DNA from: Falsirhodobacter sp051195255 | Lineage (GTDB): Bacteria; Pseudomonadota; Alphaproteobacteria; Rhodobacterales; Rhodobacteraceae | Direction: 5' to 3' | DNA length: 64,000 nucleotides | Assembly (NCBI RefSeq): GCF_051195255.1 | Contig: NZ_JBNJLK010000006.1 | Coordinates: 113,420-177,419 of the forward strand | Notes under the pieces: generated by a model | The model's input: the letters and a program-made list of their open reading frames with translations, nothing else | Databases searched by the model: none | Told to the model about the DNA's origin: nothing | Made by a program: the position numbers and the translations under genes | In this document: positions 27,657-36,151 of the stretch, piece by piece | Numbering within the stretch: the stretch's first letter is position 1 | Layout: every line of letters starts with the position of its first letter

Positions 27657-28636
27657 CGGCGCCCCCCGAACCCCGGCAGGGCCGGCGGTCGATGGGCCGC
27701 TACCTCCTTGCGCTGGTGGCGGGGGCCTTGATGGTGCCGGGCCTGTTCCTCCTGATGCTGGCCCTTCTTGACCCGGACGAGACACGGCCACCGCCGCAAT
27801 TCTCCAACAGCCTGTGCGTGGACGAGAAGCTTGCGGCCATGCGCCGGTCGCCGCCGCAGGATCCGGATCTTCTTGTGATCGGCTCTTCCGTGGCCTGGCG
27901 TCACTTCAACAGCCCCGAAGCGATCGAGCTTCGGCCCGGGCTTCATCCCTACAATGCAGGCTTCTGCGGCGCCAATATCAAGCAGACCGAGGCCGTCGCC
28001 AACTGGATGCTGACACGCCTCCCTTCCTTGAAGGAGGTGATCCTGATCGCCTCTCCGGTGGACTTCGAACATTGCGAGGATCAGTCGACGAACACGCTGT
28101 TCCCGGCGGGCTTCGATGTCACGGAAGCCGACACCTTCGTCTTCGCCGACGGTTCTCCGTTGCTTTACTATCTGCGCTACTTCGATCCCATGACGCTCTG
28201 GCGGAATGGCCGCGGCCTTGAGGCGCGCCGGACCGACATCAGGTCCTATGCATCGCTTGTGACGGATGAGTTCGGCGATGGTCCGATCGAACCGCCCGGC
28301 AGCCGGCGGCTTCTGTATGGGGCACCGACGTTCGATGCGGCCTGTTTTGCCGGATTGCACCGGATAGGAATGGAGTTGCGGAAGCGGGGGATCGGCTTCC
28401 ATGTCGCCGTGACCCCGCTTCACCCGGAATGGCTCCGTCTTTACGATCAGGGGGGGCAGGTCACCGCAACGCTCGACACGGCCATCCGGGAGGCGCTGGC
28501 CGGAACCGGGGGACGCTTCATCAAGGCTGGGACGGGCATCGAGGAAGCGGCATTCTTCGATGGCATCCACCTGCGGTGGTCGTACACCGACGAGTATACG
28601 CGGTTCCTGCTTGCTGAAGTCCGGCCCTCCGGCTGA
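27653..28636 (+). CDS. Membrane-anchored SGNH-like protein of the acylation module
   Basis: 327 residues. A single hydrophobic segment at ~15-40 anchors the protein, with the rest expected in the periplasm. LLVIGSSVAWRHF (S78/S79) resembles the GDSL block I serine of AlgJ/AlgX/DltD-type proteins. FFDGIHLRW near the end supplies the D303-x-x-H306 pair. It may complete acyl transfer to the polysaccharide in the periplasm, as AlgJ/AlgX do for alginate. It is the last gene of the MBOAT operon and overlaps the ACP gene by four bases. Family similarity is moderate, mainly in the motifs. Confidence 0.72.
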   Translation: MTAPPEPRQGRRSMGRYLLALVAGALMVPGLFLLMLALLDPDETRPPPQFSNSLCVDEKLAAMRRSPPQDPDLLVIGSSVAWRHFNSPEAIELRPGLHPYNAGFCGANIKQTEAVANWMLTRLPSLKEVILIASPVDFEHCEDQSTNTLFPAGFDVTEADTFVFADGSPLLYYLRYFDPMTLWRNGRGLEARRTDIRSYASLVTDEFGDGPIEPPGSRRLLYGAPTFDAACFAGLHRIGMELRKRGIGFHVAVTPLHPEWLRLYDQGGQVTATLDTAIREALAGTGGRFIKAGTGIEEAAFFDGIHLRWSYTDEYTRFLLAEVRPSG

Positions 28637-28793
28637 AGCCGCTTTCCCGATCCACCCGTCAAAGGATCTGCTTGCGATCGGCGCGGAGCTTCAGGATATC
28701 GTACCGGGCGATCCGTGCCTCTTCAGATGAAACTCGCAACTGCCTTTTTTCGTCCCGACCGGATAAATAGCCAACTGGATCTTCGTGCGGTAA

Positions 28794-28819
28794 CGTTGCA
28801 TGACATGACATATGCAACG
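28794..28819. promoter_or_regulatory. Inverted repeat in the flippase promoter region
   Basis: CGTTGCAT (28794-28801) and ATGCAACG (28812-28819) are perfect 8-bp arms separated by the 10-nt direct repeat GACATGACAT. The element lies 107 bp before the flippase start within a 290-bp gap. It fits a dimeric operator site; the regulator is unknown. Confidence 0.45.
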
Positions 28820-28926
28820 GGGGTGTGTTTCAGCTTCCGTCAATCATGGGCAAGCTGCTGCAGCTTTGAGATGGGGCCGAGATCATAGACGACGACAGCA
28901 AACGGTTCGATCCGCCGGACCAGTCG

Positions 28927-30387
28927 ATGGGCCAGTCCGTGAAACGAGGGGCGATGGCGACAGGAGGGGCGCAGATCGTGAAGCTGGGTTGCCAGATCAC
29001 CTCCGTCATCGTGCTGTCGCGCCTGCTGCAGCCCGACGATTTCGGGATCGTGGCCATGGCGGCGCCGGTTGCGGCCTTTGTGGGCCTGTTTCTGGACATG
29101 GGCCTGACGCAGGCGACGGTGCAGAAAAAAAGCATCACCGCGGCCGAGGTCAACAGCCTGTTCTGGATCAACATGGCGGTCAGCGCCGTGCTGGGGGTGA
29201 TCATGATCCTGATCTCGCCCCTCGTGGCGAGATTTTACGGCGAGCCGCAGGTGGCCCTGCTTGTGGCCGTGATGAGCCTGCAGCTTCTGGTCGTGGGGCT
29301 TGGGGCCCAGCATTCGGCGCTTGTCACCCGAAGGATGGCGTTCGGTCGCCTCGCGTTGCTGGAAAGCGTCGGGGCCCTGCTGGGCTTGGCGACGGCGATC
29401 GCCTGGGCCTATTTCGAGAGAACCTATTGGGCGCTGTTCGTCGGCGGCATGACGACGATGGTGTTCATGACCTTGGGTTGCTGGATAAGTTCGCATTGGC
29501 GCCCGGGCGTCCCGCGTTGGGCCAGCGGGACCAAGGACATGGTCCGGTTCGGGGCTGGCCTTACCGGCTTCAACTTTGCCAACTTCTTTGGCCGCAACAT
29601 CGACCAGATCCTGATCGGTCGTCATTGGGGCAACCAGCAGCTGGGGCTGTACGACCGCGCCAACCGGTTGCTTCTGTTCCCCTTGCAGCAGGTCATATAT
29701 CCGCTGGGCAAGGTCATGGTGCCCGCCCTGTCACGGCTGAGCCATGAGCCGGAGCGATACAGGAAAGCCTATCTGCGCGTGGCCCCGTTGCTGCTGTTCG
29801 TGGCGGTGCCGGGCGTGGCGGTCGCGATCGCAACGGCCGACTTCCTGATTCCCCTTGCGCTTGGCGATCAGTGGGAAGGAAGCGTGAGGATTTTCCAGGC
29901 ACTTGGCTTCGCCGGAATGCTTCAGCCGCTGAACAGCCCTGCCGGATGGCTGTTCATCAGCCAGGGCCGTTCGGGTGACTTCATGAAATGGGGCATTTTC
30001 GGGGCGATAACGATAAGTGTTTCCGTAGTTCTTGGCCTTCCCTACGGTGCCATCGGTGTGGCCGTGAGCTATGCTGTTCATGAATATCTGCGCACGCCCG
30101 TGTTGTGGCTTTACGTCGGTCGAAGCGGGCCGGTACAGGCTGGCCACATCCTGCGCATGGCCGCACCTTTCGTTCTGGGGGCGCATGTCGCGGTGGGCGT
30201 GCTGTGGCTTCTCAAATCCCACCTGCCGGGGGAACCGATCATGGCTTTGATCCTTGCGACCGTCCTGAGTTACCTGATCGTTGCGGCTATCGCCGCGCTG
30301 TTTGCCGCAGGGCGTGACACCCTGATGGAAGTTCATGCCCTGGCATCAAAAGGGCTGATCACCAGACTACGTACCGGAAAAGCCTGA
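28927..30387 (+). CDS. Wzx-like polysaccharide flippase (MOP superfamily)
   Basis: 486 residues from ATG 28927; there is no clear ribosome site, and ATG 28954 (after GAGGGG) is an alternative. An in-frame stop at 28867 limits the 5' end. Predicted to have 12-14 membrane segments. Family features: GGAQIVKLGCQITSVIVLSR at the N-terminus, RLLQPDDFGIVAM, FGRNIDQILIGRHWG, LGLYDRANRLLLFPLQQV. It should move undecaprenol-linked repeat units across the inner membrane. Its presence argues for a Wzy-dependent or related pathway, although no polymerase gene was found in the window. Confidence 0.87.
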   Translation: MGQSVKRGAMATGGAQIVKLGCQITSVIVLSRLLQPDDFGIVAMAAPVAAFVGLFLDMGLTQATVQKKSITAAEVNSLFWINMAVSAVLGVIMILISPLVARFYGEPQVALLVAVMSLQLLVVGLGAQHSALVTRRMAFGRLALLESVGALLGLATAIAWAYFERTYWALFVGGMTTMVFMTLGCWISSHWRPGVPRWASGTKDMVRFGAGLTGFNFANFFGRNIDQILIGRHWGNQQLGLYDRANRLLLFPLQQVIYPLGKVMVPALSRLSHEPERYRKAYLRVAPLLLFVAVPGVAVAIATADFLIPLALGDQWEGSVRIFQALGFAGMLQPLNSPAGWLFISQGRSGDFMKWGIFGAITISVSVVLGLPYGAIGVAVSYAVHEYLRTPVLWLYVGRSGPVQAGHILRMAAPFVLGAHVAVGVLWLLKSHLPGEPIMALILATVLSYLIVAAIAALFAAGRDTLMEVHALASKGLITRLRTGKA

Positions 30388-30422
30388 ACATCGGATCCCG
30401 CCGATCAACATGGACAAGAGAA

Positions 30423-31448
30423 ATGAATTACCGCTCTCTGGCAGATCTGAACGACGCCATCATCACGAACCTGCACCGCCTTCCGCGTGACATCGATCTG
30501 GTGGTGGGCGTGCCCCGCAGCGGGCTGCTTGCGGCCAACCTGCTGAGCCTGGTGTCGAACATTCCGCTGACGGATCTGGACTCGTTCCTGGAAGGGCGGA
30601 TCTACTCCTCCGGCACCTCGACCAAGCGCACGCAGCGACTGGATCGCGGCCTGGCCGACATGCGCCGCATCCTGGTCCTGGATGACAGCGTCAAGAGCGG
30701 CGACGCCATGCGCCGCGCCCGCGCCCGGATCGCGGAAGCCGGCATCGAAGCGGAGATCCTGTTTGCGGCGGTCTACGGGCTGGAGGCCACCCATCCCGAT
30801 GTCGACGTGATCTTCGAGAAGGTCCCGAACCCCCGCATCTTCCAGTGGAACTTCATGCACCACATCGTGCTGGAGCAGGCCTGCGTCGACATCGACGGGG
30901 TGCTGTGCCTGGACCCGACCAAGCAGGAAAACGATGATGGCGAGGCCTACCGCCGTTTCCTGAGCGAGGCGGTCCCCCTGCACACTACCTCGCGCAAGAT
31001 CGGGTGGCTGGTGACCAGCCGTCTGGAGAAATATCGCGACCTGACGGAAGCCTGGCTGAAGCGCCAGGGGGTCGAATACGGCGAGTTGATCATGCTGGAT
31101 CTGCCCAGTGCCGAGGAGCGCCGGCGTCAGGGCGTGCATGGCAGCTTCAAGGCCAACTTCTATCGCACCGCCGAAAGCACCCTGTTCATCGAAAGCGAGG
31201 AACGTCAGGCCGAAGTCATCGCGCGCCTGTCGGGCAAGCCCGTCCTGTGCGTCGAAACGCATCAGGTTCACCTGCCGGATCCGCTGTCCTCGGCCGCGGT
31301 CCGGCAGCAGATGCGCAACCTGCCCACCCGTCTGAAACAGCGCGGCCGCAGCACGGGCGACCGCTGGAAGGTCATCGCGCGCAATGTCCTGGGGGAAGGC
31401 CGGTACCAAAGCCTGAAGAAGCTGGTTCGCCCGCAACCCAAATCCTGA
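30423..31448 (+). CDS. Phosphoribosyltransferase-like domain fused to a HAD-like domain
   Basis: 341 residues. Residues ~1-145 are a type I phosphoribosyltransferase fold: VVGVPRSGLLAANLL, then ILVLDDSVKSGDA at 83-95 as the PRPP-binding loop. Residues ~150-260 look like a HAD domain: CVDIDGVLCLDPT with D156 and D158 as motif I. The C-terminus is basic. The pairing suggests making and dephosphorylating a phosphoribosyl compound, perhaps a ribosyl donor for a glycan; this is inference. It is 35 bp after the flippase and just before three glycosyltransferase genes, so a role in polysaccharide synthesis is likely. A salvage enzyme is less likely given the context. Confidence 0.66.
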   Translation: MNYRSLADLNDAIITNLHRLPRDIDLVVGVPRSGLLAANLLSLVSNIPLTDLDSFLEGRIYSSGTSTKRTQRLDRGLADMRRILVLDDSVKSGDAMRRARARIAEAGIEAEILFAAVYGLEATHPDVDVIFEKVPNPRIFQWNFMHHIVLEQACVDIDGVLCLDPTKQENDDGEAYRRFLSEAVPLHTTSRKIGWLVTSRLEKYRDLTEAWLKRQGVEYGELIMLDLPSAEERRRQGVHGSFKANFYRTAESTLFIESEERQAEVIARLSGKPVLCVETHQVHLPDPLSSAAVRQQMRNLPTRLKQRGRSTGDRWKVIARNVLGEGRYQSLKKLVRPQPKS

Positions 31449-31473
31449 TCCGGCCCAGAAGAAGGCATGTCCG

Positions 31474-32355
31474 ATGCAGCACACTGATCCTGTCATCAGC
31501 ATCATCATTCCGGTCTGGAACAGCGAACGGCGCATCGTGCAGACGCTTGGGGCGATCGCCGCGCAGACCGTCGACCGTCACCGGTTCGAGGTGATCGTCG
31601 TGGACAACGGATCGACCGACGGCACGGCGGAGGCCGTGCGTGCGTTCGACTTCGTCACCTTGCTGTCCGAGCCGATCCCCAGTTCCTACCGGTCGCGCAA
31701 CCGGGGGCTGGAGGTGGCGCGTGGGCAATACGTCCTGTTCACCGATGGCGACTGCGTGCCCGCACCCGATTGGGTGGAGCAGGCCCTTGCCATCGTGGAG
31801 CGCCGGCCCGATGCGGGGCTTTATGCCGGGGACATCGTTCTTTTCCGCGAGGGCGGCGCGCGGGCGGTTGCCGCCTGCTATGAAGAGCTGACGGCCTTCA
31901 ACCAGCGTTACAACGCCGAGCATGGCTATTGCGTCACGGCAAACTGGCTGTGTCGGCGGGATGATCTGCGCGCGATCGGCGGCTTCAACTCCGCTCTGCT
32001 GTCCGGCGGGGACAGCGAATGTTCCCGCCGGATGGTCGCGGCCGGCCACAAGGTCATCCATGTGCCCGAGATGATCGTCGGCCATCCGACCCGCGCCACC
32101 CTGGCGGAACTGGTCCGCAAGCGGCGCCGGGTGGTCGGAGGGCGCTGGCAGATGGACGGAATGGCGAAGGCCGGCGTCCCGAAGACCCTGTGGCGGATGG
32201 CCCATGAGGCCACGGGCCAGGCGCGGTGGATGGTCCGAACGAAGATCGGCTTGCGGAACAAGTTCGGCGTCCTTGGCATCACGGCGGCCCTGATGCTCGC
32301 CTCGCAGGCGGAGGTGCTGCGCCTGTCTGCGGGACGTCCGCCCTACAGGTCCTGA
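31474..32355 (+). CDS. GT2-family glycosyltransferase
   Basis: 293 residues. ATG 31474 is preceded by AGAAGG. The GT-A signature is clear: ISIIIPVWNSERRIVQTL at the N-terminus, VDNGSTDG (43-50), and FTDGDCVP with the D-x-D pair D91/D93. GGFNSALLSGGDSECSRRM is the acceptor/catalytic block. The C-terminal ~60 residues are basic and amphipathic, probably a membrane-associating region. It is 26 bp after the phosphoribosyltransferase-like gene, probably in one transcription unit. The sugar is unknown. Confidence 0.85.
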   Translation: MQHTDPVISIIIPVWNSERRIVQTLGAIAAQTVDRHRFEVIVVDNGSTDGTAEAVRAFDFVTLLSEPIPSSYRSRNRGLEVARGQYVLFTDGDCVPAPDWVEQALAIVERRPDAGLYAGDIVLFREGGARAVAACYEELTAFNQRYNAEHGYCVTANWLCRRDDLRAIGGFNSALLSGGDSECSRRMVAAGHKVIHVPEMIVGHPTRATLAELVRKRRRVVGGRWQMDGMAKAGVPKTLWRMAHEATGQARWMVRTKIGLRNKFGVLGITAALMLASQAEVLRLSAGRPPYRS

Positions 32356-32466
32356 CATGCGGACACGAAAACCGGGTCGCGGCGGTTGTGTCCGCAATCC
32401 TCGGCAGGTGCCGTCCTTGTCCTCAAAAAGCTCTGTGCCGCAGGAGCCGATCAGCATGGAGTGTTC

Positions 32467-33537
32467 ATGAGGATTCTTATCGGGAGCGCTCACCCCTACC
32501 TGCCTCAGCTTTTGGGAGGGGCCCAGTCCAGCACGCATGAACTGGCCTTGGCCTTCCGCCAGCGCGGGCATGACGTCTGCGTGGTCAGCGGGCTGGCGGG
32601 CCACGGCTGGTTCGGATTTCGCCGGCGCGTGGAACTGAAGCTGCGGCGCCGGCGGTGGGTGCGTGATGAACAACTGGGTTATCCCGTGTGTCGGGCCTGG
32701 TTCGCCTCGGACGTCGTGGCCGATGTGGCCCGGGATTTCCGGGCCGACGTTGCCATGTTCCAGTCGGGCTTTCCGGTCCAGATGGCCCGCGCCATGGCCG
32801 GAACGGACATCCCGAGCGTCATCTACCTGCACAATGTGGAAACCGACGATCTCGGCGGCCGCCTGAGCGAGTTGAACGGCATTGCCTTTATCGCGAATTC
32901 CCGGTTCACCGCCGAAAGCTTCAGGCGCTCGGACGGGATCTCCGCCGACGTCATCTATCCCATGGTGGAGGCCGACCGCTATCGCACCTCCTCGTCGCGC
33001 AAGAACGTCACCTTCATCAATCCCCACCCGCACAAGGGCGTGGACATCGCGCTGAAGGTGGCCGAGGCGTGCCCGGACATCCCCTTCGTCTTCGTCAAGG
33101 CGTGGACCTTGTCGCCCAAGGACGAGGACAGCCTGGAACAGCACGCTGCACGCCTGAGCAACCTTTCCATCCGCCCGCCCACCCGGGACATGCAATCCGT
33201 TTATGGAAAGGCACGGATCCTTCTGGCCCCCAGCCGTTGGGAGGAGGCCTTCGGCCGCGTGGCGGCCGAGGCCCATCTGAGCGGCATTCCCGTGGTGGGA
33301 AGCGACCGCGGCGGTCTGCCCGAGGCGATCGGCCCGGGTGGAAGTGTCCACTCGCTTGATGCCCCCATGGAGGAATGGGTCGAGGCCGTGCGCGCGCTTT
33401 GGTCGGACGAGGCGCATTACCAAGCGGTCTCGGCGGCGGCGCTGCAGTATTCCCAGCGGGACGACATGCGGCCGGAGCGGCAGATCGACCGGATCGTGAA
33501 AATCCTTGCCACTGCACATGAAGAAGGCCGGAAGTAG
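32467..33537 (+). CDS. GT4-family glycosyltransferase, first of a tandem pair
   Basis: 356 residues from ATG 32467, with GGAG seven bases upstream; the frame continues 27 codons 5' without a ribosome site. The N-terminus RILIGSAHPYLPQLLGGAQS holds the glycine-rich donor loop. ILLAPSRWEEAFGRVAAEAH includes the E-x7-E motif, then GIPVVGSDRGGLPEAIG. Its stop (TAG) directly abuts the start of the next gene, a clear paralogue. Soluble, cytoplasmic. It probably adds one sugar of the repeat unit; specificity unknown. Confidence 0.85.
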   Translation: MRILIGSAHPYLPQLLGGAQSSTHELALAFRQRGHDVCVVSGLAGHGWFGFRRRVELKLRRRRWVRDEQLGYPVCRAWFASDVVADVARDFRADVAMFQSGFPVQMARAMAGTDIPSVIYLHNVETDDLGGRLSELNGIAFIANSRFTAESFRRSDGISADVIYPMVEADRYRTSSSRKNVTFINPHPHKGVDIALKVAEACPDIPFVFVKAWTLSPKDEDSLEQHAARLSNLSIRPPTRDMQSVYGKARILLAPSRWEEAFGRVAAEAHLSGIPVVGSDRGGLPEAIGPGGSVHSLDAPMEEWVEAVRALWSDEAHYQAVSAAALQYSQRDDMRPERQIDRIVKILATAHEEGRK

Positions 33538-34605
33538 ATGCGCATTCTGTTTACCATCGGGGATGCCTACCTTCCTCAACGTTCCGGAGGGGCGCAATCC
33601 AGCACTTGGCAACTTGTTGAGGAACTTCGCGCGCAAGGGCACGCTGTGGCGGTGATGTGCCGTCTGTCCGGCGGTGGCTGGACCGAGATGTCCTCGCGGA
33701 TCAAGCGTCGCATTGGCCGCACGCGATTTTCCCGTGACGCATTGCCGGGTCATACGGTCTTCCGGGCATGGGACCCGACCGACACCACCGAAGTTGTCCT
33801 GAAATTCCGCCCCGACGTTGCAGTTGTGCAGAACGGCAGCACGATCCCCATCGCCCGAAGCCTGGAAGCCCACGGCGTTCCTGTTGTGGTGTATTTCCGG
33901 AATGTGGAATTCGAGGAACTTGAGGGCTCGCCAGCAGATCTGAAACGGGCGCTTTTCGTCGCGAACTCGCAATTTACGGCGAAGCGACACGAGGAGGCAT
34001 TCGGTATCACCTGTACGGTCATACCTCCTCTTGTGAATGCCGACCTTTATCGGACCAAGTCCAGCCGTGCGAACGTCACCTTTATCAACCCGTACCCGGT
34101 CAAGGGTCTGGACATCGCCCTTGCTGTCGCAGAGCGGTGCCCGGACATTCCCTTCACTTTCGTGGAAAGCTGGGGGATCAACACAGAGCTTCGCACTCTT
34201 CTGGACCAGCGACTGGCCAGGTTGCCCAATGTGACCTTGCAGCCCCGCACCTCCGACATGAAGACCGTCTATGGAAAAACACGTATCCTGCTGGCGCCCA
34301 GCCTTTGGGAAGAAGCTTGGGGCCGGGTCGCCACCGAGGCTCATTACAGCGGCATCCCGGTCATCGGGTCGCAGCGGGGCGGACTGCCCGAGGCTATCGG
34401 GCCTGGTGGGCTGATACTTGATATCGATGCGCCTGTTTCAGATTGGGCCGCAGCGGTGAGGCGTCTGTGGGAGGACCCGGACGAATACGCCCGTCTCTCG
34501 GCCTCTGCGCTGGAGTTCTCACAACGTCCGGAAATTCAGGCGGGTTATCAGGTCAATCAACTTCTCAAGGTTTTGCACGAAGCTCGATCAGGTGCTCGAC
34601 GTTGA
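33538..34605 (+). CDS. GT4-family glycosyltransferase, second of a tandem pair
   Basis: 355 residues. It is a paralogue of the preceding gene along its whole length: RILFTIGDAYLPQRSGGAQS, NVTFINPYPVKGLDIAL, ILLAPSLWEEAWGRVATEAH, SGIPVIGSQRGGLPEAIG. Base use differs: it has more T- and A-ending codons than its neighbour, suggesting a separate origin rather than a recent local duplication. It is the last gene before the IS3 element, whose target duplication lies 105 bp beyond the stop. Its role should parallel that of the first copy, with a different donor or linkage. Confidence 0.84.
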   Translation: MRILFTIGDAYLPQRSGGAQSSTWQLVEELRAQGHAVAVMCRLSGGGWTEMSSRIKRRIGRTRFSRDALPGHTVFRAWDPTDTTEVVLKFRPDVAVVQNGSTIPIARSLEAHGVPVVVYFRNVEFEELEGSPADLKRALFVANSQFTAKRHEEAFGITCTVIPPLVNADLYRTKSSRANVTFINPYPVKGLDIALAVAERCPDIPFTFVESWGINTELRTLLDQRLARLPNVTLQPRTSDMKTVYGKTRILLAPSLWEEAWGRVATEAHYSGIPVIGSQRGGLPEAIGPGGLILDIDAPVSDWAAAVRRLWEDPDEYARLSASALEFSQRPEIQAGYQVNQLLKVLHEARSGARR

Positions 34606-34709
34606 ACGTGAAAGTGCGCGCCACTTGAAGTCCGCCTTCTACTGGAAGGGGATCATCTGCTTTTCCGCATCTTCTGTTTGAAGACGTCAAGGGGGGTCCA
34701 TCTGACGCG

Positions 34710-34740
34710 TTCCTGTATTGACCCAGTGGAAACCTGCTCA
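34710..34740. repeat. Target duplication TTCC and left inverted repeat of the IS3 element
   Basis: TTCC at 34710-34713 is the direct repeat. The terminal inverted repeat follows from TG at 34714 to CA at 34740, with the usual IS3-type TG...CA ends. Confidence 0.85.
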
Positions 34741-34764
34741 TGCTACAAGGAGTGAAACGTAGCG

Positions 34765-35082
34765 ATGAGTGGACCATTGGAAGACGTCGTCAAGCGGTGG
34801 ACGGCCAAGCGCAAGTCGGCGCTGGTCATCGAGATCATCCAGGGCAAGACAACGGTGGCGGAAGCCAGCCGTGGCTATGATCTTTCCCCATCGGAGATCG
34901 AGGGCTGGGTCGATGATGCTCGTCGGGGCATGGAGAACGCGCTGCGGGCGAACTCGCTCGACGTCCGGCAGGAATACGAGAAGCAGCTCCGGGATCTGCA
35001 GGAGGCCTATGGCGAGGCCATGCTGGAGCTTCGCGCGCGAAAAAAGCTGGCGGCCTTCATGGATCGGGAGGACGATGCATGA
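34765..35082 (+). CDS. IS3-family OrfA (helix-turn-helix transposase subunit)
   Basis: 105 residues, ATG 34765. Residues ~10-60 form a helix-turn-helix (RKSALVIEIIQGKTTVAEAS, then SPSEIEGWVDDA) of the DUF1153-like kind used by one IS3 subgroup. The rest is a charged helix for pairing with OrfB. Its stop overlaps the OrfB start (ATGA), so the two are coupled. It appears intact, but the partner is broken, so the element should not move by itself. Confidence 0.85.
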   Translation: MSGPLEDVVKRWTAKRKSALVIEIIQGKTTVAEASRGYDLSPSEIEGWVDDARRGMENALRANSLDVRQEYEKQLRDLQEAYGEAMLELRARKKLAAFMDREDDA

Positions 35083-35887
35083 TCCGGACGCTCCATTGGG
35101 GCCTGCTGGCGGACGGGATCAAGGTGTCGCGGGTAAAGCTGTGCGCCTGCCGCGCCGGGACGGTCTACTACAAGCCGACCACGGCTTCGCCGAAAGTCGA
35201 TCCGCGCTTCGCCGTGCCAATCAAGGCGATGATCGAGGAGAACCCCTCCTTCGGCTACCGCACGGTGGCGTTCCTGCTGGGCTTCAACAAGAACACCGTG
35301 CAGCGGATCTTCCAGCTGAAGAGCTGGCATGCGCAAGCGCCCCACCGGCTGCGCCCAAGCATCCCGGCGCTGCCGTCTGGCGTCACGGTGCCGAACAAGC
35401 GTTGGTTCACCATCTCTGCCTGATCCGGGCCGACAAGGACGGATGGACCAATCTGGCCTTGGTCATCGACTGCCACACGCGTGAGCTTCTCGGTTGGCAT
35501 CTGTCGCGCACCGGCAAGGAAACCACGGCCGCCAGCGCGCTGGAACACGCCCTGATCAGCCGCTTCGGCACCCTCGGCCGCGTTGACCGCGCGTTCCTGC
35601 TGCGGTCGGACAACGGCCTCGTCTGCACCAGCCGCCATCACACCGCCCTGGTCCGCAGCTACGGCCTGAAGCAGGAGTTCATCACCCCTCATTGCCCGCA
35701 ACAGAACGGCATGGTCGAGCGCATCATCCGGACCCTGAAAGAGCAGTGCGTTCACCGCCACCGCTTCGAAAGCATCCAATGCGCGGCCCGCACCATCGGG
35801 GACCGGATCCAGTTCTACAAAACCGGCCGCCCGCATCAGGCGCTTGCCATGCGCACGCCTGCCGAGGCATTCAGATCAACCACTTAA
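35079..35887 (+). pseudogene. IS3-family OrfB transposase, broken by a one-base deletion
   Basis: The first part (35079-35423) reads to PNKRWFTISA and stops. The rest continues from ~35412 in another frame: IRADKDGWTNLALVIDCHTR, then LLRSDNGLVCTS and FITPHCPQQNGMVER, the integrase core with the later D and E catalytic residues. Comparison with intact relatives, from memory, expects W-S/F-T-D-L-C at the junction. The bases TTCACC|ATCTCTGCC lack a single G after 35411, which removes the GAT codon of the first catalytic aspartate. A programmed shift at this point is unlikely, since no slippery run is present. Confidence 0.85.
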
Positions 35888-35906
35888 GCTGAGCAGATTC
35901 CCCTAG

Positions 35907-36151
35907 GGTCAGGACCCATTGAGATCATCGGATTGAGTTGATTCAGTCGCCTCAAAGGAGGCGACTGATGAGTGATCTTTTCTGGCTGAGCGATGCGCAG
36001 ATGGCGCGTCTGCGTCCTTACTTTCCCAAGTCTCGCGGCCGCCGTCGTGTGGAGGATCGGCGTGTGTTGAGCGGAATAATCTTCCTCAATAGCAACGGCT
36101 TGCGGTGGCGAAACGCCCCTTCTGGCTGTGACTGATGAACGAGTCCTGAGC
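35907..36151 (+). mobile_element. IS5-family element with internal deletion, inserted in the IS3 right repeat
   Basis: 245 bp bounded by CTAG on both sides (35903-35906, 36152-36155), the target of the IS427-like IS5 subgroup. The ends are imperfect inverted repeats (GGTCAGGACCCATTG left; GCTCAGGACTCGTTC read inward from the right). The start of a transposase gene is inside, but most of the gene is deleted. This gives a short, MITE-like structure. Confidence 0.75.
35968..36135 (+). pseudogene. IS5-family transposase, N-terminal fragment
   Basis: ATG 35968 has AAGGAGG upstream. The product starts MSDLFWLSDAQMARLRPYF, then GRRRVEDRRVLSGIIF and GLRWRNAP, the N-terminus of IS5/IS427 transposases, and then runs out at SGCD and a stop. 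About 45 residues of homology remain of an expected ~250 or more; the DDE domain is gone. A similar fragment lies at 56208. Confidence 0.82.
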
